Shown here: piece after piece, positions 8,158-16,087 of the stretch | Layout: each line of letters starts with the position of its first letter | Numbering within the stretch: position 1 is the stretch's first letter | Assembly (NCBI GenBank): GCA_934463115.1 | Contig: CAKSIN010000010.1 | Coordinates: 1 to 64,000 of the forward strand | Direction: 5' to 3' | Length of the DNA stretch: 64,000 nucleotides | Origin: an uncultured Clostridia bacterium | Lineage (GTDB): Bacteria > Bacillota > Clostridia > UMGS1810 | Notes under the pieces: generated by a model | Database searches by the model: none | The model's input: only the letters and a program-made list of their open reading frames with translations | What the model was told of the DNA's origin: nothing | Program-made: the position numbers and the translations under genes

Positions 8158-9066
8158 ATGAGCATTCCCGAAGAGCAGATTCGAGCGTATATACCGTCTG
8201 CCGTGCTCTGCCGTATGGGCGGCGGCATTTTTGAGAAAGGTGTAACCGAGCTGAGATTTTCGGTCGGAAAACGCCCCATGGCAGTCACGCGCAGTGGACT
8301 CGAATATATACTCGGCGGTGAACATGCCGGGTATGTTGTGCGGCACGGGGATATTGTCGAGGTGGCGGACAGCGTGTCACATGGTAGCATGTACTCTGTA
8401 AACGGCAGTATTGTAAACGGATTTGTCACCGTTCCCGGCGGCCACAGAATCGGCTTTTGCGGAACGGCGGTGTATGACGCGGACAAAATTGCGCATATCA
8501 AGGATATATCGGATATATGTATTCGTGTTGCACGTCAGGTCATCGGCTGTGCCGACGGTATTGCCGGTGAACTGTACAGCGGCAATGTGCCGTCAAACAT
8601 TCTTATTGCTTCTCCGCCGGGATGTGGTAAAACAACGGTGCTGCGCGATATATGCAGAATCCTCGGAAACGGTTCACCGCGGCACAGACCGCTCAAGGTA
8701 GGAATTGCCGATGAACGCAGCGAGATAGCTGCCGTGTACAACGGCGAGAGTCAAAACGATGTCGGCGAAGCGTCATTTGTGTGTACCGGGTACAATAAAC
8801 TGCACGCAATAAATATCATGCTCCGTGCAATGTCACCGGATGTAATCGCAACCGATGAAATAGGGAGCAGTGATGATTTTGACGCAGTGCAGACCGCGCA
8901 AAGGAGCGGTGTGTCAGTTGTGGCAACGGCTCATGCACGCTCGCCGGATAATCTGTTTGAAAAATTCGGCAAAGAAAAACTGCACGCGTGTTTTGACAGA
9001 ATAATATTTTTGTCAAAAATGTCTGTTGCGGACAGAATATACAGGAGGGAAAACAATGATTATTAA
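8158..9066 (+). CDS. spoIIIAA: stage III sporulation protein AA (ATPase)
   Basis: The cytoplasmic ATPase of the SpoIIIA-SpoIIQ feeding-tube complex that links mother cell and forespore; related to type II/IV secretion ATPases. It has a Walker A box ASPPGCGKTT near residues 151-160 and a Walker B segment VIATDEIG near 229. At 302 residues it is of normal length. GAGGTGG precedes the ATG. First gene of eight tightly packed genes (AA to AH), which overlap or nearly touch; in Bacillus this operon is read by SigE, whose gene and activating protease are also in this window (43.8-45.4 kb). Confidence 0.95.
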   Translation: MSIPEEQIRAYIPSAVLCRMGGGIFEKGVTELRFSVGKRPMAVTRSGLEYILGGEHAGYVVRHGDIVEVADSVSHGSMYSVNGSIVNGFVTVPGGHRIGFCGTAVYDADKIAHIKDISDICIRVARQVIGCADGIAGELYSGNVPSNILIASPPGCGKTTVLRDICRILGNGSPRHRPLKVGIADERSEIAAVYNGESQNDVGEASFVCTGYNKLHAINIMLRAMSPDVIATDEIGSSDDFDAVQTAQRSGVSVVATAHARSPDNLFEKFGKEKLHACFDRIIFLSKMSVADRIYRRENNDY

Positions 9067-9571
9067 AATTATCGGAATTGCTTTGGTGATGATATCGGCA
9101 ACGCTTATAGGTTTTTGCTTTTCGGAGTGTATGGTCTGCCGCGAGCGCGAGGTAGACAATCTCGGTGACGCGGTGGCAATTATGGAGGATTGCCTTGAAT
9201 GCACAATGGAGCCGGTAGGCCGCCTTTTCGGAAAAGCATTGCCCCATGTCAAAGGCGGAGTACACGACATGTTTGCTCTTACGGACAAATATGTCGCGGA
9301 CGGGATGAGCGCGTCAAAGGCATGGTGTGCGGCATTGGACGAGAGCGCATGTGCGCTGTGTCTCAGACGTTCGGACTGCGAATATCTGAAAGCGTGCGCC
9401 GATTCTTTTTGTGCAAACGATATCGGGCAGCAGAAGATGCAGCTGAAGTCTCTGCGCAGCAAAATATCAATGCTCGGTGACGATATAAAGAACTACAACA
9501 ATAAAAACTGTCGGCTGTATAAGGCACTCGGTGTATACGGCGGAGTGTTTTTGTGTGCCGTACTCTTTTGA
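9056..9571 (+). CDS. spoIIIAB: stage III sporulation protein AB
   Basis: A 171-residue membrane protein of the SpoIIIA channel, resembling type II secretion GspF/PilC-like components. It starts with a hydrophobic segment (MIIKIIGIALVMISATLIGF) and ends with another (YKALGVYGGVFLCAVLF). The ATG at 9056 has AGGAGGG 6 bases upstream and overlaps the end of spoIIIAA by 11 bases; the longer in-frame extension has no ribosome site. Assignment rests on membrane topology, size and exact position in the operon. Confidence 0.9.
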   Translation: MIIKIIGIALVMISATLIGFCFSECMVCREREVDNLGDAVAIMEDCLECTMEPVGRLFGKALPHVKGGVHDMFALTDKYVADGMSASKAWCAALDESACALCLRRSDCEYLKACADSFCANDIGQQKMQLKSLRSKISMLGDDIKNYNNKNCRLYKALGVYGGVFLCAVLF

Positions 9572-9582
9572 GGAGGCTCCGG

Positions 9583-9780
9583 ATGATTGGAACAGAGCTT
9601 ATTTTTCAGATAGCCGCCATAGGAATTATTGTTTCGGTGCTGTGCCGCCTGCTTGTTCAGTCCGGGCGCGACGAGCAGGCATTCATGGTTTCTCTTGCCG
9701 GGCTTATATCCGTAATGCTTATTGTCGTCAGGCAGGTCAGCACATTGTTTGATACTGTCAGGGAGCTGTTCGGACTATGA
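9583..9780 (+). CDS. spoIIIAC: stage III sporulation protein AC
   Basis: A 65-residue protein with two hydrophobic helices (LIFQIAAIGIIVSVLCRLLV and FMVSLAGLISVMLIVV), as expected for SpoIIIAC, a small integral membrane part of the SpoIIIA channel. GAGGAGG precedes the ATG at 9583. Its stop overlaps the next ATG (ATGA). Confidence 0.92.
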   Translation: MIGTELIFQIAAIGIIVSVLCRLLVQSGRDEQAFMVSLAGLISVMLIVVRQVSTLFDTVRELFGL

Positions 9781-10166
9781 TTATAATGCTTCGGGTGTCG
9801 GCTCTCGCGGTTGCGACGGCAATTTTTTCGCTTGTTGTAAGCCGTGATTTCAAGGTGGGTGCACTGGCTTTGTCGCTGACGGCATGTATGTGCATTTTTG
9901 CGGCGGCTGTCGGTTTTCTGGGCAGTGCGGCAGAGGTGCTTGATTCAATAAAAGGATTGAACTCGGCGAATAAACGGTGTGTGGAACTGATGATAAAAGT
10001 GCTCGCCGTTGCATATGCCGCGAATTTTGCCGGCGATGTGTGTACGGAGGCAGGGGTAAAGTCGGTTGCGTCGGCTGTGGAAACATTCGGAAAATTGGTA
10101 ATGCTGTCGCTTGCATTGCCGATGCTTCTTGAAATATTCAGATCGGTGGTTGGAATGCTCAAATGA
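9777..10166 (+). CDS. spoIIIAD: stage III sporulation protein AD
   Basis: A 129-residue polytopic membrane protein of the SpoIIIA complex, paralogous in its membrane part to SpoIIIAC. At least three hydrophobic helices are visible. It overlaps both neighbours by 4 bases (ATGA junctions), indicating tight translational coupling with AC and AE. Confidence 0.92.
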   Translation: MIIMLRVSALAVATAIFSLVVSRDFKVGALALSLTACMCIFAAAVGFLGSAAEVLDSIKGLNSANKRCVELMIKVLAVAYAANFAGDVCTEAGVKSVASAVETFGKLVMLSLALPMLLEIFRSVVGMLK

Positions 10167-11272
10167 CAAACAAAAGGATAATCATGGCGGTATTTGCAAC
10201 AGTTGTATTTACAATCGCATTTTTGACATGGCGCGGAGCAGCCCGGGCGGACAGTTCGGTTGTGAACGACACATACATATCGGAACTTGACACCCTTGCA
10301 GGCTACGGCACATTCGGCGATTTGATTTCGGATATTATAGACGGCGGTCATCCGGATCCGCGCGGTATCCTGCAAAATCTGATATCGTTTATAGCCGGCG
10401 ATATCCGCACTGCGGCCGCATATTCCTCCGCAATTGTGGCGGTTGCCGTTATGAGTGCATGTATCGGCGGTGCCGGAAGCGGCTTTTTGCAAAAAAACGG
10501 CGAAACGGCTTTTTTAATTTGCTATTGTATTGCAGCGTCATTCTCGGTCGGTGTGTTAAAAACCGCGGCGGAGTCGGCAGTGCAGTGTGTGGAGAGAATC
10601 TCGGCATTTGTAAAGATGACGGTTCCGGCATACATAGGGTTTGTCACGGCAACGGGGGCGGTGGGTGCCGCCGGAACAAGAACCGTTTTTCTGATAATGG
10701 TAAATATTGTAACGGATTTTGCCGGAAATGTTATGCCGGGGGTTTTTTTTAATATCGGAATAATGTACGCGGTAAACTATATGTCCGGCGAGATACACGT
10801 TGTGAGACTTGTTGAGCTTGTACGGCAGGTAATGTTCTGGATTCTCGGCTTGCTCCTTACGGTGTTTGCCGGTTCTGTCGGATTGTCGGGTATTAATGCC
10901 GGCGCCGGGAATATGTCTGTCAAAGCGCTGAAATACACTGTCGGGCGGTGTGTGCCGGTTATAGGCGGATTTTTAGCGGAGTCGACTGATGTACTCGCCG
11001 CCTCTGCCGCAATATTTCGTTCGGCATTTGGAACAGCAGGGATAATTATTTTGTTTTCAATGTGTCTGCTCCCTGTGGCAAAATTGTTTGTTATGGGGGT
11101 ATCACTCAAGGCGGCGGCAGGTATAGCCGAGCCGTTCTGCGATTCGCGTATCAGTGACTGTGCGGCCGGAATCGGTCAGACCATAATAGACATAACGCTG
11201 TGTATTGTGCTTGTTTCGGTAATGCTTATGCTTGCCGTTGCGGTGCTTATTCTTACTGCGGCAGGGGGGTAA
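10163..11272 (+). CDS. spoIIIAE: stage III sporulation protein AE
   Basis: A 369-residue multi-pass membrane protein of the SpoIIIA complex. It begins with a signal-like segment (IIMAVFATVVFTIAFLTW, then an ARA cleavage-like site), an extracytoplasmic stretch, and then about six to eight hydrophobic helices with many small residues. Position between AD and AF and length fit the family. The start codon overlaps the AD stop. Confidence 0.93.
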   Translation: MTNKRIIMAVFATVVFTIAFLTWRGAARADSSVVNDTYISELDTLAGYGTFGDLISDIIDGGHPDPRGILQNLISFIAGDIRTAAAYSSAIVAVAVMSACIGGAGSGFLQKNGETAFLICYCIAASFSVGVLKTAAESAVQCVERISAFVKMTVPAYIGFVTATGAVGAAGTRTVFLIMVNIVTDFAGNVMPGVFFNIGIMYAVNYMSGEIHVVRLVELVRQVMFWILGLLLTVFAGSVGLSGINAGAGNMSVKALKYTVGRCVPVIGGFLAESTDVLAASAAIFRSAFGTAGIIILFSMCLLPVAKLFVMGVSLKAAAGIAEPFCDSRISDCAAGIGQTIIDITLCIVLVSVMLMLAVAVLILTAAGG

Positions 11273-11279
11273 CAGAGTG

Positions 11280-11744
11280 ATGCAAACTGTAAATTCCTAC
11301 ACGGTTTCCGTTTGCTTTGTTATTTTGCTGTGCACGGCTTTTCAAATGCTCATGCCGTCGGATAAATTCAAGGTGAACACGCGCATTATTTCCGGGATAT
11401 TTATTCTGTCGGTGCTTGTCAATCCGGCATTAAAACTTATCGGCGGAGATATTGAAAGCCGAATGTCAAACGGCATTGCCGGCGGTAATCCGTCTGCGGA
11501 TGAGCAAGTTGAAAATTTGCAAGGCGAGTTGGACTCAGCTTTTCGCAAATCTGTAAAGAGGGGCATGGCGGACGAAATAGAAAAATGCGTATCCGAAAAG
11601 TTCTCTTTGGGCGAAAAGATTACGGCGGATGTGTCCGACGATTGCCTGCGCGTCACACTGCGCAAAGTACCGCAGGATATTCGCGGCGAGGTTTCGGACA
11701 TAATCAAAAACCGGTTCGGTATCGAACCGCAGTATACGGAGTGA
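11280..11744 (+). CDS. spoIIIAF: stage III sporulation protein AF
   Basis: A 154-residue protein with two N-terminal membrane helices (YTVSVCFVILLCTAFQML and IISGIFILSVLVNPALKLI) and a soluble C-terminal domain, the SpoIIIAF layout. In the SpoIIIA channel its extracytoplasmic domain belongs to the ring-building class. ATG 11280 is 7 bases after the end of spoIIIAE; the G-rich run before it serves as a weak ribosome site. A longer in-frame start inside spoIIIAE is not supported. Confidence 0.88.
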   Translation: MQTVNSYTVSVCFVILLCTAFQMLMPSDKFKVNTRIISGIFILSVLVNPALKLIGGDIESRMSNGIAGGNPSADEQVENLQGELDSAFRKSVKRGMADEIEKCVSEKFSLGEKITADVSDDCLRVTLRKVPQDIRGEVSDIIKNRFGIEPQYTE

Positions 11745-11750
11745 TAATAT

Positions 11751-12302
11751 ATGATACGGGGCATAAATATGCAGGGTATAAAGGAAAAATTTTCGGGAAC
11801 CGACAGGATAAAATATCTTGCAGTGCTTCTTGCGGCAGGGGTGGTTATGATTTTGATTTCAAATTTTTCCGGCACTCCAACGGCAAAAAAGACAGTCGAT
11901 AACAACAGCGGCAGTACCGTATCCGAAACATCTGTGCCCGACAGCCGCAGCACAGAGGAATCTCTTGCAAAAATACTGGAAAAAGTCAAGGGAGTGAGCA
12001 ATGTATCGGTGTTTATTACATATGATAATAACGGCAGCAAAAAAATCAGCTCCAACACAAAGGAGAGCATCGAAAAATCGGATTCTTCCGAAAAAACTTC
12101 AACCGAAAAAACAACAGTTATGAGCCGCGCGTCCTCAGCCGAAGAACCGTTTGTCAGCGAAGAGAAGCTCCCGAGCATACGCGGCGTTCTGATTGTTGCC
12201 GAGGGTGTCGGTAAAAGTGAAATTAATGCCGAGATAACCGAGGCTGTATCGCAAGTTCTCGGGGTTGCGATACACAAAGTCAAGATTTTGTCAGCAGACT
12301 GA
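11751..12302 (+). CDS. spoIIIAG: stage III sporulation protein AG
   Basis: A 183-residue protein with one membrane helix (YLAVLLAAGVVMILISNF), then a long Ser/Thr/Glu-rich linker and a C-terminal domain with SIRGVLIVAEGVGKSEINAE, the ring-building motif region of SpoIIIAG. In Bacillus this protein forms a large ring in the intermembrane space. ATG 11751 is used; an alternative ATG at 11769 with GGGG upstream is possible. Confidence 0.92.
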   Translation: MIRGINMQGIKEKFSGTDRIKYLAVLLAAGVVMILISNFSGTPTAKKTVDNNSGSTVSETSVPDSRSTEESLAKILEKVKGVSNVSVFITYDNNGSKKISSNTKESIEKSDSSEKTSTEKTTVMSRASSAEEPFVSEEKLPSIRGVLIVAEGVGKSEINAEITEAVSQVLGVAIHKVKILSAD

Positions 12303-12322
12303 ATATGAAAGAGGGAAAGGAT

Positions 12323-12862
12323 ATGTTTATGATATTTAAGAAAAAGCAAATGCTTATTGTGACTCTTGCCGTGCTTCTTGCCATAGCCGGTTATCTGAAT
12401 TACAGATATGACGAAAAATCCGATACAAAAGACGTTCTCAGCATAAGTGACGGCGAAACCGATCACGATGTGGGAGAGGCTGTAAAGGTCAGCGGCAGCG
12501 AAAATGACGAAAAGAGCGAATCCGACAGCTTTTCGTCATATAGGCTTGAGCGCGAGCGCGCCCGTGCAAAGGCAAGAGAGGAACTGGAAAAAACTATTTC
12601 CAACACCGCGGTATCCGAAGAATCAAAAAAGGCGGCAGAGCAGCAGCTCACGCGCCTGAGCGGATATTCCGACACCGAAACCACGGCAGAATCGGTGCTC
12701 AAATCAAAGGGGTTTGAGGATGTTGTGGTGTTTATATCTGGTGACGCGGTGAACGTTACGGTTAAGAGCGATGGGCTTTCTTCGTCCGATACGGCAAAGA
12801 TAATTGACGCTGTTTATGAACTTACAAAAAATAATAATATAAAAATAGTTGAAGTTGAGTAA
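12323..12862 (+). CDS. spoIIIAH: stage III sporulation protein AH
   Basis: A 179-residue bitopic protein with an N-terminal membrane helix (MLIVTLAVLLAIAGYLNY), an acidic and Arg-rich linker, and a YscJ/FliF-like C-terminal domain (GFEDVVVFISGDAVNVTVKS). In sporulating cells SpoIIIAH crosses to bind SpoIIQ in the forespore membrane; no spoIIQ gene is in this window. ATG 12323 has AAAGGA just upstream; an ATG at 12305 has none. Last gene of the operon. Confidence 0.93.
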   Translation: MFMIFKKKQMLIVTLAVLLAIAGYLNYRYDEKSDTKDVLSISDGETDHDVGEAVKVSGSENDEKSESDSFSSYRLERERARAKAREELEKTISNTAVSEESKKAAEQQLTRLSGYSDTETTAESVLKSKGFEDVVVFISGDAVNVTVKSDGLSSSDTAKIIDAVYELTKNNNIKIVEVE

Positions 12863-12877
12863 AAAATGTGGTATACT
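12849..12877 (+). promoter_or_regulatory. promoter of the Asp23-family gene
   Basis: TTGAAG at 12849-12854 and TATACT at 12872-12877, 17-base spacer. The -35 lies in the last codons of spoIIIAH, so the housekeeping block is separated transcriptionally from the sporulation operon. Confidence 0.65.
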
Positions 12878-12921
12878 GTTCCTATAGATATTATTTTATC
12901 CTTTTCGGGAGGTATATTGTC

Positions 12922-13338
12922 ATGGAAGAAATAAGAGAAAATATCGATACAACCGGTAATGTTAAAATATCGGAAGAGGTAATCATAACCATTGCCTCGG
13001 TTGCCGTTTCGGAGATTGAGGGTATCAGCGGTACGGGAACCGGAATCGTTGAGGGACTGGCGCGCAAATTTGCAAAGAGACCTGCCGGCGGCGGTATAAA
13101 GGTTTCAATGTCGGATACCGATGTTACGATTGACATTAACGTGATTATGAACTACGGAGTTCGTATTCCGGAGGTTGCATGGAATGTTCAGGATGCGGTT
13201 AAAAAGCAGGTTGAACTTATGACGGGCTTGAACGTTACAAAGGTGAATGTGCGTGTTGTTGGAATTGAGATTCCGGCAGATGAAACAGCACCGGAGATTG
13301 CCGAAAACGCCGACGGAACAGAAGACAGTAACGAATAA
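12922..13338 (+). CDS. Asp23/Gls24 family envelope stress protein
   Basis: A 138-residue member of the Asp23/Gls24 family, small soluble proteins linked to cell-envelope homeostasis. The segment VKISEEVIITIASVAVSEIE followed by GISGTG is the family start, and NVIMNYGVRIPEVAWNVQDA is its second conserved block. GGGAGG lies upstream of ATG 12922. It is followed by nusB, the usual neighbour of the YqhY-type member in Firmicutes. The acidic tail after residue 120 is not conserved in my memory of the family. Confidence 0.92.
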   Translation: MEEIRENIDTTGNVKISEEVIITIASVAVSEIEGISGTGTGIVEGLARKFAKRPAGGGIKVSMSDTDVTIDINVIMNYGVRIPEVAWNVQDAVKKQVELMTGLNVTKVNVRVVGIEIPADETAPEIAENADGTEDSNE

Positions 13339-13347
13339 CAAAATCAA

Positions 13348-13380
13348 CCGCTGCCATGTGGTGATAATACCCGGCAGCGG
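13348..13380 (+). other. intercistronic hairpin before nusB
   Basis: CCGCTGCC (13348-13355) pairs with GGCAGCGG (13373-13380). There is no U-run, so it is more likely an mRNA stability or processing structure than a terminator. Confidence 0.5.
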
Positions 13381-13404
13381 ATTTGAACTATACGGGAGGA
13401 AAAG

Positions 13405-13806
13405 ATGAGCAGAAAGGCAGCGCGCGAATGTGCATTCAGTCTGATATACGAAATACCGTTTCATGATACCGATGCACACGAGGAAGTTATAAACATGTTC
13501 CTGAATTCGGAGCATGTAAAGAATATTACGGACAAAGACTCGGAATATATCCGCACAACGGTTTTGTCGTGCTTTGATAATATCGGCGAAATCGACGAAA
13601 AAATCAGCTCGTCGCTGAAAAAATGGACGATTGACAGACTGTCAAAGGTGGATTTGTCTGTATTGAGATTGTCGCTCAGTGAGACTAAATACAGCGGTGT
13701 ACCGCTTGAAGTATCCATAAATGAAGCGGTGGAGCTGGCAAAAAAATTCGGTGATGACGACTCGCCGTCGTTTATAAACGGTGTGTTGGCCGATATCAAC
13801 AGGTAG
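13405..13806 (+). CDS. nusB: transcription antitermination factor NusB
   Basis: NusB with NusE (S10) binds boxA in rRNA leaders for antitermination. The 133 residues give an all-alpha fold; the start SRKAARECAFSLIYE and the C-terminal block GVPLEVSINEAVELAKKFGD with SFINGVLADI are diagnostic. GGGAGG precedes the ATG. It is followed after 7 bases by xseA, as in many Clostridia. Confidence 0.95.
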   Translation: MSRKAARECAFSLIYEIPFHDTDAHEEVINMFLNSEHVKNITDKDSEYIRTTVLSCFDNIGEIDEKISSSLKKWTIDRLSKVDLSVLRLSLSETKYSGVPLEVSINEAVELAKKFGDDDSPSFINGVLADINR

Positions 13807-13813
13807 GTTTGTT

Positions 13814-15031
13814 ATGCAGGTTATTACCGTAGGTGAACTCAACAGATACATTAAACAAAAAATCGAATCCGATTCACTCATGACGGGTATATGCGTACGC
13901 GGTGAAATATCAAATTTCAAACACCACTACACCGGGCATATGTATATGTCGCTGAAAGATGACACGGGCAGCATACGCGCGGTTATGTTCCGCTCGGCTG
14001 CATCGCGTATTGCCTTTGTGCCGCAAAACGGCATGATGGTAATGGTAACCGGCAGAGTAGGAGTTTTTGAACGTGACGGGCAGTATCAGATATACATAGA
14101 CTATATGGCGCCGGACGGAATAGGTCAGCTGTATGCCGCGTATGAACAGCTCAAATCCGAACTTGAGGCAGACGGATATTTCTCGGCGGAGCACAAAAGA
14201 CCGATTCCGAAATATCCGATGTCGATAGGGGTTGCAACAGCACCGAATGGGGCGGCTGTGCGTGATATAATAAACATTGTGTCACGCAGATATCCGCTTG
14301 CAAAGGTTATGGTATATCCCACGCTTGTGCAGGGCAGCGAGGCGGCGCAGTCCATATGCGGTGCAATTGAATATTTCAATTCGCATACAAATGCCGATGT
14401 GCTCATAGTGGGCAGAGGAGGCGGCTCGATAGAAGATTTGTGGCCGTTTAACGACAGAAATGTTGCAATGGCAATATACAATTCGGGTATACCCGTAATT
14501 TCGGCTGTCGGACACGAGACCGACTTTACAATAGCCGATTTTGTTGCCGATCTGCGCGCCCCGACACCGTCGGCGGCAGCCGAACTTGCCACACCGTCGG
14601 CAGCCGAGCTTGCGGCATGGCTGTGTGCAGCGAGAGAACGGCTCAGAGTGTCGCTTGCGCGCCTCGCCGAGAGCAAAAGGGCTTTGCTCAAATCGCTTAT
14701 GTCGCGCAGAATATTTTCGCAGCCGGAATTGATGCTTGAACAAAAGACAAGCCTTCTCGACAGTACTGTGAGCAGCCTTGCGGCGGCATATACCGCAAGA
14801 GGCGACGAACGGTCGAAACGTCTGTGCGAATGTTCGTACAAGCTGTCGGCGCTGAATCCCATAGGTGTTCTGGCACGCGGTTACAGCGTGGCATACGGCG
14901 ATGACGGCGTGTTAAAATCGGTCAGTGATTTTGACAGTGAAAAGAAATTCTTTTTGCGTGTGTCGGACGGCAGCGTTGAGTGCCGTTCACTTGGAGTAAA
15001 GGAGGAAACGAACGGTGGCAAAAAACTTTGA
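13814..15031 (+). CDS. xseA: exodeoxyribonuclease VII large subunit
   Basis: Catalytic subunit of exonuclease VII, which degrades single-stranded DNA to oligonucleotides. An N-terminal OB-fold (VRGEISNFKHHYTGHMYMSL) is followed by the catalytic domain with VGRGGGSIEDLWPFND near residue 200, and SAVGHETDFTIADFVAD and RAPTPSAAAELA, all conserved. The 405 residues are slightly short in the coiled-coil part. ATG 13814 begins MQVITVGELNRYIK; it overlaps xseB by 17 bases. Confidence 0.96.
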   Translation: MQVITVGELNRYIKQKIESDSLMTGICVRGEISNFKHHYTGHMYMSLKDDTGSIRAVMFRSAASRIAFVPQNGMMVMVTGRVGVFERDGQYQIYIDYMAPDGIGQLYAAYEQLKSELEADGYFSAEHKRPIPKYPMSIGVATAPNGAAVRDIINIVSRRYPLAKVMVYPTLVQGSEAAQSICGAIEYFNSHTNADVLIVGRGGGSIEDLWPFNDRNVAMAIYNSGIPVISAVGHETDFTIADFVADLRAPTPSAAAELATPSAAELAAWLCAARERLRVSLARLAESKRALLKSLMSRRIFSQPELMLEQKTSLLDSTVSSLAAAYTARGDERSKRLCECSYKLSALNPIGVLARGYSVAYGDDGVLKSVSDFDSEKKFFLRVSDGSVECRSLGVKEETNGGKKL

Positions 15032-15239
15032 AGAAAATATTTCCGAACTTGAGGAAATTATTAATACACTGGAGAGCGGAAACGCTCCGCTGGACAAATG
15101 CATAGAATTGTTTGAAAACGGAGTCAAACTTTCGAACGAATGTCTGAAAATGCTTAATGACGCACAAAAGAAAATTGTTCTTCTTACCGAAAAAGGGGAA
15201 CAGAAATTTGATACCAAAGAGGAAAACGAAGATGAATGA
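15015..15239 (+). CDS. xseB: exodeoxyribonuclease VII small subunit
   Basis: Several copies of this 74-residue helical protein bind the coiled coil of XseA. The sequence FEENISELEEIINTLESG, then APLDKCIELFENGVKL, is typical. It uses a GTG start with GGAGG 9 bases upstream, inside the 3' end of xseA, and overlaps ispA by 8 bases. Confidence 0.95.
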   Translation: MAKNFEENISELEEIINTLESGNAPLDKCIELFENGVKLSNECLKMLNDAQKKIVLLTEKGEQKFDTKEENEDE

Positions 15240-16080
15240 TTTTAAAAAGGAATATGCAGAAAGAATAAAACTTATAGACGACTACATGCGCGGTGTGTTT
15301 GCACAAATGCCCGAATGTGAACCGCCTCTCGGCGAGGCAATGGAATACGCGGTATTTTCCGGCGGAAAAAGAATCCGTTCCGTGCTGTGCATTGAAACGG
15401 CACGTATGCTCACAGGCAGTATAGACGCTGCGCTTCCGTTTGCCGCCGCAATAGAATTTATTCACGCATTTTCGCTTGTTCACGACGATTTGCCGTGTAT
15501 GGACAACGACGATTACCGCCGAGGAAAGCCGAGCTGTCATAAGAAATTCGGTGAAGATATTGCATTGCTTGCCGGGGACGCGCTTCTGTGCTATGCATCG
15601 GAAATCATGGCGGATGCTTGCGAAAACGGAGGAAAAAATCAAATCCGCGCAATGCGGCATGTGCTCAAATCTGCCGGAATCGGCGGAATGATAAACGGAC
15701 AGGCGCAGGATCTCGCCATAGCCTCTAAGGGAAAAGCGGATGAAAAAAGGCTGGTTGAACTGATAGAGCAAAAAACAATGGCGCTCATCATGACGGGAAT
15801 TGTCAGTGCGGCATACCTGTCGGACAGTGACGAAAAAACCGTTCAGGATTTGTTTGATTTTGCCTACAATATCGGAATAGCGTTTCAGATACGCGATGAT
15901 TTTGAAGATGAGGCGGAGGACAGCAAGAGCGAACACAACAGCCCGAATTTCATAAACACACTGGGGCGGTTTGCCGCACTCGAGCGGATGAACGGTCACC
16001 GCGCCGCTGCCGAAAACATTATTGACAAATACAAAAACAATGAATTTATAAAGGGATTAATCGGATATCTTTTCGATTGA
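15232..16080 (+). CDS. ispA: polyprenyl synthetase (farnesyl/geranylgeranyl diphosphate synthase)
   Basis: A trans-prenyltransferase that joins isopentenyl diphosphate to allylic diphosphates, supplying undecaprenyl and quinone precursors. The first Asp-rich motif HDDLPCMDNDDYRRG and the second, IRDDFEDEAED, bind the Mg-diphosphate; GGKRIRSVL binds substrate. The two extra residues in the first motif (DDxxxxD) mark the bacterial FPP synthase type. ATG 15232 lies at the end of xseB. Followed by dxs, the first enzyme of the same pathway. Confidence 0.93.
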   Translation: MNDFKKEYAERIKLIDDYMRGVFAQMPECEPPLGEAMEYAVFSGGKRIRSVLCIETARMLTGSIDAALPFAAAIEFIHAFSLVHDDLPCMDNDDYRRGKPSCHKKFGEDIALLAGDALLCYASEIMADACENGGKNQIRAMRHVLKSAGIGGMINGQAQDLAIASKGKADEKRLVELIEQKTMALIMTGIVSAAYLSDSDEKTVQDLFDFAYNIGIAFQIRDDFEDEAEDSKSEHNSPNFINTLGRFAALERMNGHRAAAENIIDKYKNNEFIKGLIGYLFD

Positions 16081-16087
16081 GGAACAA

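Noticed and set aside
11342..12466. Minus-strand ORF of 374 codons across spoIIIAF-AH
   Set aside because: It is the mirror of three real sporulation genes; its Ser/Thr/Phe-rich composition is typical of an antisense frame.
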